From Streptococcus cristatus (GTDB lineage Bacteria > Bacillota > Bacilli > Lactobacillales > Streptococcaceae), in assembly GCF_003943465.1 (NCBI RefSeq), contig NZ_RJPR01000006.1, positions 20,271-84,270 of the forward strand: a stretch of 64,000 nucleotides of DNA, given 5' to 3'. This document shows positions 27,137 through 37,060 of this stretch, piece by piece. Numbering within the stretch: position 1 is the first letter of the stretch; every line of letters begins with the position of its first letter. The notes under the pieces were generated by a model. It did no database searches and had not been told where the DNA came from. It saw only the letters and a program-made list of their open reading frames with translations. Made by a program: the position numbers and the translations under genes.

Positions 27137-28336
27137 TTAGTTATTTTCAGAAATCTCTGGCTTTTCTGCCTGAGATTGAGCAGAATGCTCGGTAGATTGC
27201 TCTGCACGTTGAGCCGAAGATTCCGTATCTTGTGCATCGTTACTAGCTTCATGGATAGCTTCATTTTCTGTGCCTTGCGCATAGCTAAAAATACCAGCCT
27301 CCATATCAACCACACTTGGCACTTCCAACTGAGGATGAATTCCTTCATAGTAAGGAAGTTTCTTAGCAATATGAGAAATAGGAACTAAAATTTGGTGTTC
27401 ATCAGACATGGTAATAGTCACTAAATCCTCTGTCACCTTGCTAGGAGTTAAATCAACTTTTCTAATGCTCTTTTTGACTGAATCAGGAACATTCTTCAGT
27501 TGTTGAACAAACTCCTTGATCAAACCTGCATCCGAGAAGGTCACATCCATCCGCTCTTCCGGCAAAGCATCAGTCGCAACCTCTTTTTTTACGTATTCTC
27601 CACTCGTTAAAATAGGATAATACTTAGAATCTTTCTGCAAATAACCTAAAATGCCATATTCCTGAACATCGATTTTGAAAGTCAGCGGAAATTGATAGGT
27701 CATTTCTACATTTTCAATCCAGGGGCTAGAAGCTTTCAGATTTTGCTCGTAATGATGGCGATTTTTGTAAACAGTGACAGTGTAATCGCGCTGATCGATT
27801 TTGCTACTGCTTTTTAGTTCTTCCTGACTCACAACCTTGTTTCCAGTAAATTCAATGGTCTTCATGGTTGCAAGTGGCGTGAGGAAATAAAGAGAAGCTA
27901 AAAAGATCAGAGAACTTGTCACTAAAACTGGCAAAGCTCGATACCAATGAATTTTCTCAATTGGAACTTTTGGAAGCTCAACCTGCTCTACTTCTACTTC
28001 TTCTTCATCTTGCTCTTGATCCTGAGCTTCAGCTTCAGCTCCCTCCTCAACTTCAGACTCACTTTCAGAATCTTGAACTGCATCTTCTTCACTTGTAGGA
28101 AAGTCTGTGTCAATTTCTTCGGAGACTGTATCTTCTTCGTTAGAAGGCTCCTGATTTTCCAGTTCCGCCTTCATTTCTTCTTTTTTCTGCTTTAGTTCAG
28201 CTCTTTTTTTCTCTAACTCAGCTTGCTTTTTTGCCTTTTCTTGAGCTTTTTTCTCAAGATACTCTTTGTTTCTGACTTGCCATTCAGAAAGAGAAAGTTG
28301 AGCAGTTTCTTGCTTATCTTCCTTGCTTTTTTTCAT
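27137..28336 (-). CDS. divIB: Division protein DivIB/FtsQ
   Basis: 399 residues: a long cytoplasmic charged N-terminus rich in K/E/Q (about 1-120, with acidic tract [22 protein letters not shown]), one membrane segment ([19 protein letters not shown]), then a POTRA domain ([18 protein letters not shown]...) and the FtsQ beta domain. It stabilises the FtsL-DivIC complex. The C-terminal tail ([18 protein letters not shown]) is low complexity. Start overlaps murG by 4 bases. Confidence 0.94.
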   Translation of the reverse strand: MKKSKEDKQETAQLSLSEWQVRNKEYLEKKAQEKAKKQAELEKKRAELKQKKEEMKAELENQEPSNEEDTVSEEIDTDFPTSEEDAVQDSESESEVEEGAEAEAQDQEQDEEEVEVEQVELPKVPIEKIHWYRALPVLVTSSLIFLASLYFLTPLATMKTIEFTGNKVVSQEELKSSSKIDQRDYTVTVYKNRHHYEQNLKASSPWIENVEMTYQFPLTFKIDVQEYGILGYLQKDSKYYPILTSGEYVKKEVATDALPEERMDVTFSDAGLIKEFVQQLKNVPDSVKKSIRKVDLTPSKVTEDLVTITMSDEHQILVPISHIAKKLPYYEGIHPQLEVPSVVDMEAGIFSYAQGTENEAIHEASNDAQDTESSAQRAEQSTEHSAQSQAEKPEISENN

Positions 28337-29403
28337 TTTTTCCCTTTGTTAATATCTTGCTTCAAAATTTCATAAAAATCATCTACCGATTTTAATTCAG
28401 GTGCTTTTTCCATTCGTTGATAGTAAGCATCCTTTTCTCTTAGTAAATCATCCACTGCTACTTGGAGATTAACCCGATTCAAGTTTTCTTCATTGATTTT
28501 AAGCGCATACCCTTTTTCCAAAAAGTAGTTGGCATTTTCAATCTGATCTCCTCGACTTGCCCCAAGCCCCAAAGGTACAATTACTTGCAACTTCTTCATC
28601 GCCAGTAATTCAAAAATAGTATTGGAACCGCCTCGTGTCACGACGACATCTGCCATAGCCATCAGTGGCTGATACAGATCTGTCACATAGGACACTCGGT
28701 AAATGCGATGGGAAAGCTCATCCAAGTTAGCATCGCCCGTCAGATTGATAATATTGTATTTTTCAATCAAGCGATCCTTATTTTTGGTAATAAAATCATT
28801 GAAAACTTTCGCTCCTCCTGAGCCACCAACAAAGAGCAAGGTAGGTTTTCCTTCTGTGAAATGGGCCTTAATTTTCTCAATCTCAGCCGGTTCCGTTTGA
28901 GGGAGGGCAGCGATCTTGGTCACCGCTCCAACATGTTCAGCCTTGCTCAAGCCCTCAGCTTGCTCAAAAGTCGTGAACATCTTTGTCGCACATTTATAAC
29001 CAATTTTATTAGCCAAACCAAGCGACAAATCAGACTCATGGATAAAGACTGGAACGCCTGTCACCTTCGCCGCAATCACTGGCGGAACAGACACAAAGCC
29101 TCCTTTTGAAAATAGAGCTTTGGGACTGACTTTTAACATGATGCCCAGCGACTGGAGAATGCCGCCTGCCACTTTAAAAACATCCCAAAGATTCTGCCAA
29201 GAAAAATAGCGACGGAGCTTGCCAGTTGCAATCGAATGGAAAACAACAGGTAGACCTGATTTTTGAATTTCCTTGTACTCAATCCCATGGCGGTCACCGA
29301 TATAATGGACTTCCCAGCCCTCTTCGATAAATTTAGGCATCAGCAAAAGATTGAGGGTCACATGGCCAACTGTCCCTCCGCCTGTAAATACTATTTTTTT
29401 CAT
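28333..29403 (-). CDS. murG: UDP-N-acetylglucosamine transferase MurG
   Basis: 356 residues, GT-B fold, makes lipid II from lipid I at the inner membrane face. Glycine motifs [14 protein letters not shown] and [22 protein letters not shown] and [14 protein letters not shown] identify it. The second motif [10 protein letters not shown] replaces the usual GGSLGA, as in streptococcal MurG. In the murD-murG-divIB order, with short gaps. Confidence 0.95.
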   Translation of the reverse strand: MKKIVFTGGGTVGHVTLNLLLMPKFIEEGWEVHYIGDRHGIEYKEIQKSGLPVVFHSIATGKLRRYFSWQNLWDVFKVAGGILQSLGIMLKVSPKALFSKGGFVSVPPVIAAKVTGVPVFIHESDLSLGLANKIGYKCATKMFTTFEQAEGLSKAEHVGAVTKIAALPQTEPAEIEKIKAHFTEGKPTLLFVGGSGGAKVFNDFITKNKDRLIEKYNIINLTGDANLDELSHRIYRVSYVTDLYQPLMAMADVVVTRGGSNTIFELLAMKKLQVIVPLGLGASRGDQIENANYFLEKGYALKINEENLNRVNLQVAVDDLLREKDAYYQRMEKAPELKSVDDFYEILKQDINKGKK

Positions 29404-29404
29404 T

Positions 29405-30757
29405 TTATTCCTTTAATTCTTTAAACACGGCAAGGAATTCATCGCCCCGCACTTCAAAATTCTTATACATATCCCAGCTGGCATTGGCTGGACTGAGAAG
29501 AACAGCATCCCCAGGCTCCGCCACAGAAAAGGCTTTGCGAGTAGCATCTCTGACATCTGAAGCGTCCAGATAGCTTACTTCTGCCTGATCCGCAGCCCGC
29601 TTAACACGTGCAGCCGATTCTCCCAGAATCACCATCTTTTTCAAGCCCTTGATATCTGGCACCAATTCATCAAATTCATTGCCACGATCCAGGCCACCAG
29701 CAATCAGAATGACCTTGCTATTGTCAAAGCCTGATAAAGCTTTTTGAGTCGCTAAGATATTAGTTGATTTGCTATCATTGTAAAATTTGACTTGATTGAT
29801 TTCGCCCACATACTGGAGACGATGCTTGACACCACCAAAATGAGCCAGAGTTTCTTTAATAACTTGATTGTCAATCCCACGAAGTTTGGCTACTGCAATG
29901 GTTGCTAGAGCATTTTCTACATTATGGCTACCAGGCACGCCTAGTTCAGAAGCTTTCATAATGGCTTCCCCACGGAAAGTCAGCACATCGCCGTCCAAGT
30001 AAGCTCCATCGACCTTTTCTTTAGTTGAAAAAGGAAGCACTTTGGCAGCCGTCTTCTTAGCCAATTCTTTCGCCAAGTCTTGATTGAAATTCAACACGAC
30101 ATAGTCAGAAGCTGTCATATTTTTTTGGATATTCCACTTGGCCGCCACATATTCCTCAAAAGAGCCGTGATAGTCCAGATGCGTCGGCATCAGATTTGTA
30201 ATGACCGCTATTTCTGGATGGAAGGCTTCGATTCCCATTAGTTGGAAAGAAGAAAGTTCCATGACCAATGTGTCTGTTTCACCCGCATCTTGGGCAACTT
30301 GACTAGCTGGAAATCCGATATTCCCTGACAAGAGACCATTTTGTCCGCCTGCTGTTAGCACTTCCGCAATCATGGTTGTCGTAGTCGTTTTTCCATTGGA
30401 GCCAGTAATCCCAATAATCGGTGCATCCGAAATCAGATAAGCCATCTCGACTTCAGTAATAACAGGAATCTTCTTTTCCAAAGCCCTCATGACCATAGGA
30501 TTATTGTAAGGAATGCCCGGATTTTTCACCATCCATTCAAAATCTTCATCCAACAATTCTAATGGATGACCACCAGTTATGACCTTAATTCCTTCTTCCA
30601 GCAAAGATTGGGCAGCTGGATTTTCTTCGAAAGGTTTCCCATCATTGACCGTCACAATCGCTCCCAGTTTATCCAAAAGACGGGCAGCTGACTCCCCTGA
30701 TTTAGCTAAACCCAACACCAAAACTTTCTTATTGGCAAATTTTGAAATAGTCTTCAT
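29405..30757 (-). CDS. murD: UDP-N-acetylmuramoylalanine--D-glutamate ligase
   Basis: About 450 residues, cytoplasmic Mur ligase adding D-Glu to UDP-MurNAc-Ala. [17 protein letters not shown] at the N-terminus, ATP loop [25 protein letters not shown], and C-terminal [16 protein letters not shown] and [12 protein letters not shown]. The start ATG at 30757 (MKTISKF) has AGAGG 6 bases upstream; that ribosome site would lie inside the coding sequence if the earlier ATG at 30772 were used. First gene of the division operon. Confidence 0.95.
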   Translation of the reverse strand: MKTISKFANKKVLVLGLAKSGESAARLLDKLGAIVTVNDGKPFEENPAAQSLLEEGIKVITGGHPLELLDEDFEWMVKNPGIPYNNPMVMRALEKKIPVITEVEMAYLISDAPIIGITGSNGKTTTTTMIAEVLTAGGQNGLLSGNIGFPASQVAQDAGETDTLVMELSSFQLMGIEAFHPEIAVITNLMPTHLDYHGSFEEYVAAKWNIQKNMTASDYVVLNFNQDLAKELAKKTAAKVLPFSTKEKVDGAYLDGDVLTFRGEAIMKASELGVPGSHNVENALATIAVAKLRGIDNQVIKETLAHFGGVKHRLQYVGEINQVKFYNDSKSTNILATQKALSGFDNSKVILIAGGLDRGNEFDELVPDIKGLKKMVILGESAARVKRAADQAEVSYLDASDVRDATRKAFSVAEPGDAVLLSPANASWDMYKNFEVRGDEFLAVFKELKE

Positions 30758-31118
30758 CATGTACCTCTTCATTCATACTACCTTCTATTTTACCTTTTTT
30801 TGCGAAAATAAAAAAGTCATATCAGGCTTTTATTTTAACTGTTATCAGCTTTTAATAAATAAGAAGAAATATTATTCTATTTGAAACCTTTGGCAACATC
30901 TTTTTATACCGGCAAAGTGCTATCTAAAACATTTGATTACCAGCAACATTCAAAAAAACATGTTCTCGTTAGATGAGAAACTACCAGTATTTGTATGTCA
31001 TTTCTAGCCAGTCAAAACCACCATCGAAGAATCTCGCTTTAGATAAACAAAAGGAATTAGGCTACCAAAAGTCTACACGACCTTTGAAATCCTAATTCCT
31101 TCCTTATAGTTTATGGGT
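30758..31118. other. Intergenic region with murD leader and DUF3165 terminator
   Basis: Next to murD there is a TAAAAT -10-like hexamer (30792-30787, minus) with no clear -35. At 31051-31101 AAGGAATTAGG and CCTAATTCCTT pair over a ~29-base loop and are followed by a U-rich tract on the minus strand, ending the upstream typA/DUF3165 transcript. The middle (30850-31040) shows no gene, CiaR box or repeat that I can see. Confidence 0.5.
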
Positions 31119-31376
31119 TCAAAGTTCTTTTGATTTCTGAGATGGTACTAGACGCTCGATGTCCATCAAGGCCCACACTGTAATAATAATCAAAAAGATA
31201 CTCACAAATAATTCTCCAGGCAATTTAAAAATTTGAAAAATTGCCAAAGCAAGCAAAATGATCAAGGCAACCAGCAAAAGTACAAATGTCAAGACATTCA
31301 ACGTCCCCTTAATACTAGTTGGAATGGCAAATACATAGAAAAGCAAGATTAATATTCCAATAATCAGGTAAATCAT
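31119..31376 (-). CDS. DUF3165 family small membrane protein
   Basis: About 85 residues with three hydrophobic segments (MIYLIIGILILLFYVFAIP; VLTFVLLLVALIILLALAI; ELFVSIFLIIITVWALM) and a charged C-terminus. Conserved next to typA in streptococci; function unknown. Start at ATG 31376, preceded by AAAGGAG. Confidence 0.75.
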   Translation of the reverse strand: MIYLIIGILILLFYVFAIPTSIKGTLNVLTFVLLLVALIILLALAIFQIFKLPGELFVSIFLIIITVWALMDIERLVPSQKSKEL

Positions 31377-31410
31377 GCTGCTCCTTTCTACCACCAGTCA
31401 ACTCAATGAT

Positions 31411-33258
31411 TTATTCTGCTGCTTGTTTTTTCTTGTTTTTATTAGCTTTTTCACGTTCTTGCTTGTTCAAGATTTGTTTACGCAAACGGATAGACTCAGG
31501 CGTTACTTCCATGTACTCATCGTCGTTCAAGAACTCAAGTGACTCTTCAAGGGTCAAGATACGAGGTGTCTTGATAACCGCTGTTTGGTCCTTAGTAGCT
31601 GAACGAACGTTGGTCATTTGTTTGGCCTTAGTGATGTTAACTGTCAAGTCGTTTTCACGAGAGTTTTCACCGATGATCATTCCTTCGTAAACCTCAGTAC
31701 CTGGGTTAACAAAGATAGTACCACGTTCTTCGATCGACATGATTGAGTAGGTTGTTGCCTTACCAGCATCAATAGATACCAGAGCACCACGGTGACGGCC
31801 TCCGATTTCACCTGGAATCAATGGCAAGTATTGGTCGAAGGTATGGTTCATGATACCGTAACCACGCGTCATTGACAAGAACTCAGTTGAGTATCCGATC
31901 AAACCACGCGCTGGAACAAGGAAGACTAAACGAGTTTGACCATTACCAGTTGAAATCATATCCAACATTTCACCCTTGCGCTCAGAAAGGCTTTGGATAA
32001 CAGATCCTTGGTACTCTTCTGGAGTGTCGATTTGGACACGCTCAAACGGCTCACATTTAACACCGTCAATTTCTTTTACAATAACTTCTGGACGAGATAC
32101 TTGTAGCTCATACCCTTCACGACGCATGGTTTCGATCAGGATTGACAAATGCAATTCACCACGACCTGAAACCGTCCACTTATCTGGTGAGTCCGTTGGG
32201 TCAACACGAAGGGAAACGTCTGTTTGTAGCTCAGCCTGCAAACGTTCTTCCACCTTACGAGACGTTACCCATTTACCTTCACGACCAGCAAATGGTGAGT
32301 TGTTGACCAAGAAGGTCATTTGAAGCGTTGGCTCATCGATGTGAAGAATTGGAAGAGGTTCAATGGCATCTGTCGGTGTAATCGTCTCACCAACAAAGAT
32401 ATCTTCCATACCGGATACGGCAATCAAGTCACCCGCTTTTGCTTCTTGGATTTCACGACGCTCCAAGCCAAAGAAACCAAAGAGCTTCGTAACACGGAAG
32501 TTTTTCGTTGTTCCGTCTAGTTTAGAAAGGGTAACTTGGTCCCCAACTTTCACACTACCACGGAAGACACGTCCGATACCGATACGACCTACGAAGTCAT
32601 TGTAGTCCAAAAGTGACACTTGGAACTGCAAAGGCTCATCTGAGTTGTCTACTGGAGCTGGGATATGGTCGATAATGGTATCAAAGATTGGTGCCATTGT
32701 TTTTTCTTGATCAGCAGGATCGTCAGAAAGTGAAGAAGTTCCGTTGATAGCTGAAGCATACACCACTGGGAAGTCAAGCTGGTCATCATCTGCACCAAGC
32801 TCGATGAAGAGTTCCAATACTTCATCCACTACCTCCGCTGGACGAGCTGACGGTTTGTCAATTTTGTTGACAACCACGATTGGGACAAGATCTTGTTCTA
32901 AGGCCTTTTTCAATACGAAACGAGTTTGTGGCATGGTTCCTTCGTAGGCATCTACAACCAAAACAACACCGTCAACCATTTTCATGATCCGCTCAACTTC
33001 TCCACCGAAGTCCGCGTGTCCTGGTGTGTCCATGATGTTGATACGAGTTCCGTTGTAAGCAACAGCTGTATTCTTAGCCAGGATGGTAATTCCACGCTCT
33101 TTTTCGATATCATTTGAGTCCATAGCACGCTCTGCCAATTCAGTACGTGCATCAAGAGTTTCAGATTGTTTCAATAATTCGTCAACGAGGGTTGTTTTAC
33201 CGTGGTCAACGTGGGCGATAATCGCAATGTTACGGATATCTTCTCTTAATTTTGTCAT
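31411..33258 (-). CDS. typA: Ribosome-associated GTPase TypA/BipA
   Basis: 615 residues, EF-G-like translational GTPase. G1 [11 protein letters not shown]2 RGITI, G3 DTPGHADF, G4 [10 protein letters not shown]; then EF-G-like domains and the BipA C-terminal domain ([21 protein letters not shown]). It helps ribosome assembly and stress adaptation. The C-terminal tail is lysine-rich ([12 protein letters not shown]). Monocistronic or with DUF3165. Confidence 0.96.
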   Translation of the reverse strand: MTKLREDIRNIAIIAHVDHGKTTLVDELLKQSETLDARTELAERAMDSNDIEKERGITILAKNTAVAYNGTRINIMDTPGHADFGGEVERIMKMVDGVVLVVDAYEGTMPQTRFVLKKALEQDLVPIVVVNKIDKPSARPAEVVDEVLELFIELGADDDQLDFPVVYASAINGTSSLSDDPADQEKTMAPIFDTIIDHIPAPVDNSDEPLQFQVSLLDYNDFVGRIGIGRVFRGSVKVGDQVTLSKLDGTTKNFRVTKLFGFFGLERREIQEAKAGDLIAVSGMEDIFVGETITPTDAIEPLPILHIDEPTLQMTFLVNNSPFAGREGKWVTSRKVEERLQAELQTDVSLRVDPTDSPDKWTVSGRGELHLSILIETMRREGYELQVSRPEVIVKEIDGVKCEPFERVQIDTPEEYQGSVIQSLSERKGEMLDMISTGNGQTRLVFLVPARGLIGYSTEFLSMTRGYGIMNHTFDQYLPLIPGEIGGRHRGALVSIDAGKATTYSIMSIEERGTIFVNPGTEVYEGMIIGENSRENDLTVNITKAKQMTNVRSATKDQTAVIKTPRILTLEESLEFLNDDEYMEVTPESIRLRKQILNKQEREKANKNKKKQAAE

Positions 33259-33450
33259 GATTTCCTCTAAATCTTATTATTTATTTCCAACTAAAAATTA
33301 TAACACAGTTTTTTCCAAAAAACACGGGCTAACCAAGTGTAAATGTTTTCATAGGTAAATCGTAAACTGTAGCCATTTTTGCAATTTTACTCCCGAAAGT
33401 GTATGATAAAAAGAAAAAAGAATCGATCCAACCCTTTGAAAGGAAAACTC

Positions 33451-34176
33451 ATGCGCCTTGATAAATTCTTAGCCCTAGCTAAGATTAGCCGGAAAGAGAT
33501 GAAACAAAAACTGCGACTAAGGCAGATCGTAATTGACGGCCAAGCAGCTCGCTCCCTCAGCCAAAATGTCGATAGCGGCCTCCAGTTCATTAGCCTAGCT
33601 GGTAAACCATTAAACCACCTAGCCCACCATTATTTTCTGATGAACAAGCCCGTCGGTGCTGTCACTGCCAATTCTGACTCGGACAAGATGACTGTCATAG
33701 ATCTAATTGCCCCAGAAGATTTTAACGACCAGCTTTACGCCATCGGCCGTTTGGATCGTGATACACGAGGTCTGCTTCTGATCACAGATAATGGGCCACT
33801 GGGATTTCAACTCCTCCATCCACAATACCATATCGCAAAGACCTACTATGTCGAAGTCAACGGCCTTCTTGGCCAAGAAGCCACAATCGCTTTTCAGCAA
33901 GGCATTATCTTTCTGGACGGAACTCAATGCAAACCCGCTCAACTTCAGATTCACACGACCAGCCCAGAGCACTCCACCGCCTCAGTTACCATTTCTGAAG
34001 GGAAATTTCATCAGGTCAAGAAAATGTTTCTAGCAGTTGGTGTCAAGGTCACCTATCTCAAACGCACCCATTTCGGTGATTTTCAGCTGGATCCCAATCT
34101 AGCAGAAGGCAGCTATCGACCGCTGAATCCTTCCGAACTCGAGATTATCAGAGGCTATTTGGAACAAACTTGGTAA
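33451..34176 (+). CDS. rsuA: 16S rRNA pseudouridine synthase RsuA
   Basis: 241 residues: S4 domain (MRLDKFLALAKISRKEMKQKLR) followed by the pseudouridine synthase domain with catalytic AIGRLDRDTRGLLLITDNG and EGKFHQVKKMFLAVG. It likely modifies U516 of 16S rRNA. Start ATG 33451 with AAAGGAAA upstream; the frame opens further to 33379 but lacks a ribosome site and family homology there. Ends before a bidirectional terminator. Confidence 0.92.
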   Translation: MRLDKFLALAKISRKEMKQKLRLRQIVIDGQAARSLSQNVDSGLQFISLAGKPLNHLAHHYFLMNKPVGAVTANSDSDKMTVIDLIAPEDFNDQLYAIGRLDRDTRGLLLITDNGPLGFQLLHPQYHIAKTYYVEVNGLLGQEATIAFQQGIIFLDGTQCKPAQLQIHTTSPEHSTASVTISEGKFHQVKKMFLAVGVKVTYLKRTHFGDFQLDPNLAEGSYRPLNPSELEIIRGYLEQTW

Positions 34177-34179
34177 AAC

Positions 34180-34203
34180 AAAAAGGCTTATTCAAGCCTT
34201 TTT
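34180..34203. terminator. Bidirectional terminator between rsuA and DUF4190 gene
   Basis: AAAAAGGCTT-attc-AAGCCTTTTT, a perfect 10-base stem with T-run in both directions; ends both convergent genes. Confidence 0.9.
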
Positions 34204-34211
34204 ATTATTTA

Positions 34212-34448
34212 TTACACAAATCCATTCATAGTCAGAAGAATTCCTGCAATCCAGTTGATGGCAGAAATGACAATACCGACAATAGCTATAATTCTTTCTG
34301 TTTTATAATCAAGTCCAGATTCTTTTTGACGTGTGTTAGCTTCTATTATAGCAAGAGTTCCTAAAATAATGCCTGGTAATGGAAGCCAAAGACTACCTAC
34401 GATTGATAGGATACCTATATTACGTGAGGTTTTATTCTTTTCTTGCAT
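34212..34448 (-). CDS. DUF4190-like small membrane protein
   Basis: 78 residues with two hydrophobic segments (IGILSIVGSLWLPLPGIILGTLAII and IIAIVGIVISAINWIAGILL) linked by a charged loop. This layout resembles DUF4190/phage-shock-independent small membrane proteins; function unknown. AAGGAG lies before the ATG. Confidence 0.6.
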   Translation of the reverse strand: MQEKNKTSRNIGILSIVGSLWLPLPGIILGTLAIIEANTRQKESGLDYKTERIIAIVGIVISAINWIAGILLTMNGFV

Positions 34449-34531
34449 GTTCTAAAAACTCCTTAAAAAATATTTGCACTTACCTATTATAACATAGGAA
34501 ATTGGTTTTGTATATATATTTCTACAAAGAA

Positions 34532-34912
34532 TCAGCTTGTCTTAACCTTGCCCGTCCAAGAATCAAGACCGTAAGACAGGATATAAATATCATTAAAACC
34601 TTGCTTTTTCAAGTAAATCGCCGCATTGGTCACACGTTGCCCACGGCTATTTTCATAAAGAAGAACTGGTTTGTCTTTGCGAAGCGCATTGATACTAGAC
34701 TTGAGCTGTTGGGACGGAATATTGCGCGCCCCCAAGATATGCTTGCGATGGAAATCCGATGGATCACGCAGGTCAATCAATTGCCCTTGACGAATCAAAG
34801 CTTCAAACTCACTATTATCTACTACCTTAGCTGCACGACGAATACGGAAATAATTGAAGCCCATCCAAGCTAACATTCCCAGCAAAATTGCCCATAAAGT
34901 CCAAATTCCCAT
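34532..34912 (-). CDS. Membrane-anchored rhodanese-like protein lacking the catalytic cysteine
   Basis: 126 residues. An N-terminal membrane anchor (WTLWAILLGMLAWMGF) precedes a rhodanese fold (IDLRDPSDFHRKHILGARNIPSQQL...). The active-site loop reads LLYENSRGQRV, with E where sulfurtransferases have C, so sulfur transfer is unlikely. Similar inactive forms are common in Firmicutes next to yqgQ. It is separated from yqgQ by 1 base and probably co-transcribed. Confidence 0.85.
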   Translation of the reverse strand: MGIWTLWAILLGMLAWMGFNYFRIRRAAKVVDNSEFEALIRQGQLIDLRDPSDFHRKHILGARNIPSQQLKSSINALRKDKPVLLYENSRGQRVTNAAIYLKKQGFNDIYILSYGLDSWTGKVKTS

Positions 34913-34913
34913 T

Positions 34914-35132
34914 CTAGTTTCTCCCTTTATCTTCTAAATACTTCAACTCTACTTGATGTTCTCTGCGAAGAACCGCCTCAGCCTCCAGATAATCAAGCTT
35001 ATCCATCAGGCCAGCATCGTAAATCCGCTCCAGCTCAATTTTCATCATCTCAATATCATAAAGACGCTTGCCCATATAGATAATGATCCCGAAATTTTTA
35101 AGAAATTGCTGCACATCATAGAGTGTTTTCAT
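34914..35132 (-). CDS. yqgQ: YqgQ family protein
   Basis: 72 residues, helical, starting MKTLYDVQQFLKNFGIIIYMGKR, matching the YqgQ/DUF910 family, usually found beside glucokinase and a rhodanese gene in Firmicutes. Function unknown; nucleic-acid binding has been suggested. It is the last chromosomal gene before the prophage junction. Confidence 0.85.
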   Translation of the reverse strand: MKTLYDVQQFLKNFGIIIYMGKRLYDIEMMKIELERIYDAGLMDKLDYLEAEAVLRREHQVELKYLEDKGRN

Positions 35133-35180
35133 GAGCTATATTTTATCAGATTTTAGCAAAGTTTTCAAGATGACAAAACA

Positions 35181-35235
35181 GAAAAGACAGCCACATAGGC
35201 TACCTTTTCAGGAGATTATTATGAAAAAGGTAAAA
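35181..35235 (-). ncRNA. 3' part of a csRNA gene at the prophage junction (promoterless remnant, likely att site)
   Basis: ACCTTTT (35202-35208) and AAAAGGT (35225-35231) form the csRNA stem; on the minus strand the loop reads TCATAATAATCTCCTG, complementary to a ribosome site plus AUG. A weaker terminator (AGCC/GGCT stem and U-rich tail to about 35176) follows. This matches the csRNA at 3210-3347, but on the minus strand no CiaR box (NTTAAG-N5-NTTAAG) is found between here and 35550. The promoter half is probably beyond the far end of the prophage. The conserved loop is the likely attachment core. Confidence 0.65.
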
Positions 35236-35258
35236 TGAAATATTGTTAAATAAACTTT

Positions 35259-35310
35259 CTTGGAGGATGTCCCCTCCAAGTCCCCGACCTTTTGGACAAG
35301 GTCTTTTTTT
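35259..35310 (+). terminator. Two plus-strand hairpins in the phage end
   Basis: CTTGGAGG/CCCTCCAAG (35259-35280) is followed by GACCTT-ttggac-AAGGTC and a T7 run (35286-35310), a strong plus-strand terminator. No plus-strand gene is seen before it. Another short stem (GTCCG/CGGAC) lies near 35378-35394. These may insulate the chromosome from phage transcription. Confidence 0.6.
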
Positions 35311-35443
35311 ACAAAAAGCTCTAATCTATTTTGTATAGTCTTTCGAAAATCAGACCAGCATCACTGCCAGTCTGCCAAGTCCGACAGAGCGGACATTTTC
35401 TAGATTTTCCGTTATATAGGCAATTATTTATCTAACACTATAT

Positions 35444-35470
35444 AAAAAAGCCCCAGCTAAAAAGCTGGGG
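35444..35470 (-). terminator. Endolysin/late transcript terminator
   Basis: CCCCAGCT-aaaa-AGCTGGGG with a U6-type tail on the minus strand. Two other hairpins lie between it and the endolysin stop: AAGATTATCT/AGATAATCTT (35503-35524) and CCGCAG/CTGCGG (35526-35543). Confidence 0.8.
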
Positions 35471-35550
35471 TAGATTAAAATTTAAGAGAATGTTTTTTTA
35501 TCAAGATTATCTCAAGATAATCTTCCCGCAGTTTCCGCTGCGGTTTTGCT

Positions 35551-36291
35551 TTAGCTCAAATCTCCCCAAAGGGTAATCCGATTACCAGCCTCGTCAGTTT
35601 GACCGATGGCCATGTAATTGCGGTTGCCGGATTGGCCAATGTACGAAATCCAGCGGTAGCCGTTAGCTGAACCCTTGCTGTCATAATTAACAGATTCTCC
35701 AGGTTCATAGACATGCACGATTTCGCCATTAAGATTTGGGGCACGGCGCACATTGATGGCTGCTTCTCCTACCTTAAATGTGCCTGTTTCAGGCGTAAGC
35801 TCAATTTCGTCTGATGTTGGAGTTACGTCAGCTGGAGTAGCTGGCGCTGCGCCATCGCTGTATGGTGGATAAAACCAGCCAATTACGTCCTCAAAACCTC
35901 GATTATTGTATCGAGCTGGGCCTCCAACAATTAAAGCATCTGCATTTCCGTCGACATTTTGCTCGACAGTTCGCATCGTAATACCATCAGAATCCTCAAT
36001 AACGATACCGCAATGGCCATAGTTAACACCACCAAACCAAGCATTCATATTGAAAAACGCTCCAGCTCGTGGGTTTTCGTCAGTTGGCATGCGGTGTACT
36101 TCCCAGCCAGCTGCTTCTGCCGAATCTAGCAAATCAGCTGCGTTGCCCCATAGATCTACACCGAAAAAGTGTTTTGATGGATAGGTTAGCAAATCTGCGC
36201 ATTGAGTGCCTGCGAACCCATCTTTATCAACACCCATGCCTGAGTTTGCTAGGCCAATCGTAAATTGTACAAGTTCATTTGCTGTTGTCAT
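35551..36291 (-). CDS. Phage endolysin: CHAP amidase/endopeptidase with SH3b wall-binding domain
   Basis: 246 residues. N-terminal CHAP domain (1-150) with catalytic C31 in GTQCADLL and H93 in YGHCGIV. A linker rich in P, T and A (about 150-165) leads to a C-terminal SH3b domain (FKVGEAAINVRRAPNLNGEIV ... IGQTDEAGNR). It cuts peptidoglycan at the end of infection after holin opens the membrane. Ribosome site AAAGGAAA before the ATG. Last gene of the late operon. Confidence 0.9.
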   Translation of the reverse strand: MTTANELVQFTIGLANSGMGVDKDGFAGTQCADLLTYPSKHFFGVDLWGNAADLLDSAEAAGWEVHRMPTDENPRAGAFFNMNAWFGGVNYGHCGIVIEDSDGITMRTVEQNVDGNADALIVGGPARYNNRGFEDVIGWFYPPYSDGAAPATPADVTPTSDEIELTPETGTFKVGEAAINVRRAPNLNGEIVHVYEPGESVNYDSKGSANGYRWISYIGQSGNRNYMAIGQTDEAGNRITLWGDLS

Positions 36292-36292
36292 A

Positions 36293-36403
36293 TTATTTTC
36301 CTTTCAAATTTTCAAACGCCACAAACCAAAAATAAGTCGCAGCAAAAGCAAGTAGAGCAAGCTTCAGCGCCTGCTCTTTTATATTATTTCTTAGGCTCGT
36401 CAT
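36293..36403 (-). CDS. Small membrane protein between holin and endolysin (36 aa)
   Basis: ATG at 36403-36401 inside the 3' end of the holin gene, stop at 36293-36295 overlapping the endolysin start region. The peptide (MTSLRNNIKEQALKL...) has one hydrophobic segment (ALLAFAATYFWFVAF). The ribosome site is weak (AAGG). Coupled overlap on both sides supports a real gene, perhaps a lysis accessory; it is too short to assign. Confidence 0.5.
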   Translation of the reverse strand: MTSLRNNIKEQALKLALLAFAATYFWFVAFENLKGK

Positions 36404-36644
36404 AACTCAAAGCCTTCTGGCTGTCACCTAGCCCAGCAGTCGTCGGGTCGTTAACAACCCCAACAAGCACAAGCAAAGCAAAGAGTACATTGATAAAGAC
36501 TAAAATCTTATCAATCGTTACTCCAAGCTCCAGCTTAAGACCGAAGATGTCGCCCGCTGCCTGCAAAAGCAAGGCAATAGCGGGCACCAGAGCCAGCCAA
36601 AAATTCTTGTTTTTAAGACGAACTGTCCAGTTAATCTTATTCAC
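36384..36644 (-). CDS. Phage holin, phi LC3 / Phage_holin_1 type
   Basis: 86 residues: INWTVRLKNKNFWLALVPAIALLLQAAG and a second hydrophobic segment (ILVFINVLFALLVLVGVVNDPTTAGLGDS). The NDPTT-GLGDS motif is characteristic of phi LC3-family holins. It forms membrane holes to release the endolysin. Overlaps the upstream gene by 4 bases. Confidence 0.88.
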   Translation of the reverse strand: MNKINWTVRLKNKNFWLALVPAIALLLQAAGDIFGLKLELGVTIDKILVFINVLFALLVLVGVVNDPTTAGLGDSQKALSYDEPKK

Positions 36645-37048
36645 ACTTTATCCTCCTTGATTGGTAATTTTGAGAATTTCTCAAACAAAAGCTTGATGGC
36701 TCCATTGCCACCAAGCTCAACGTAGCTTTCGTAGAGGCGGGACAGCTCTTCTAGCTCATGCTGGGTAGTCTGGCTACGCCTCAACGCTTTTTTTAGATTT
36801 TCCTGCAATCGAAAACGCTGAAGTCGTTGCAAACCTTTCTGGATCAGGTTTAGATCCTGATTGTTTCTGTTCCCAATATTTTGTATATTCGTCACAGACT
36901 CTTTCAGGTCGCCCAAATCTTCGACTAAGGCTTCGATTCGCTTGTCGGTTTCCTTGCTATTTTGATTGCTGCGATAGCTAAAATAGCTAGGGATAATCAC
37001 GACTAAGACAGGCGTGAGTTTATCCACAAAGTCTATTAAATGGTTCAC
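36641..37048 (-). CDS. Phage membrane/coiled-coil protein, lysis module
   Basis: 135 residues: N-terminal hydrophobic segment (LTPVLVVIIPSYFSY) and a long coiled coil (KETDKRIEALVEDLGDLKESV ... LEELSRLYESYVE). In streptococcal phages this type of gene precedes the holin and is often called a second holin or holin-associated protein. Function unproven. Confidence 0.6.
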   Translation of the reverse strand: MNHLIDFVDKLTPVLVVIIPSYFSYRSNQNSKETDKRIEALVEDLGDLKESVTNIQNIGNRNNQDLNLIQKGLQRLQRFRLQENLKKALRRSQTTQHELEELSRLYESYVELGGNGAIKLLFEKFSKLPIKEDKV

Positions 37049-37060
37049 ATTTCACCACCC

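Noticed and set aside
35170..35238. Plus-strand 22-codon frame over the junction hairpin
   Set aside because: No ribosome site; it spans the csRNA stem and terminator and is not a plausible gene.
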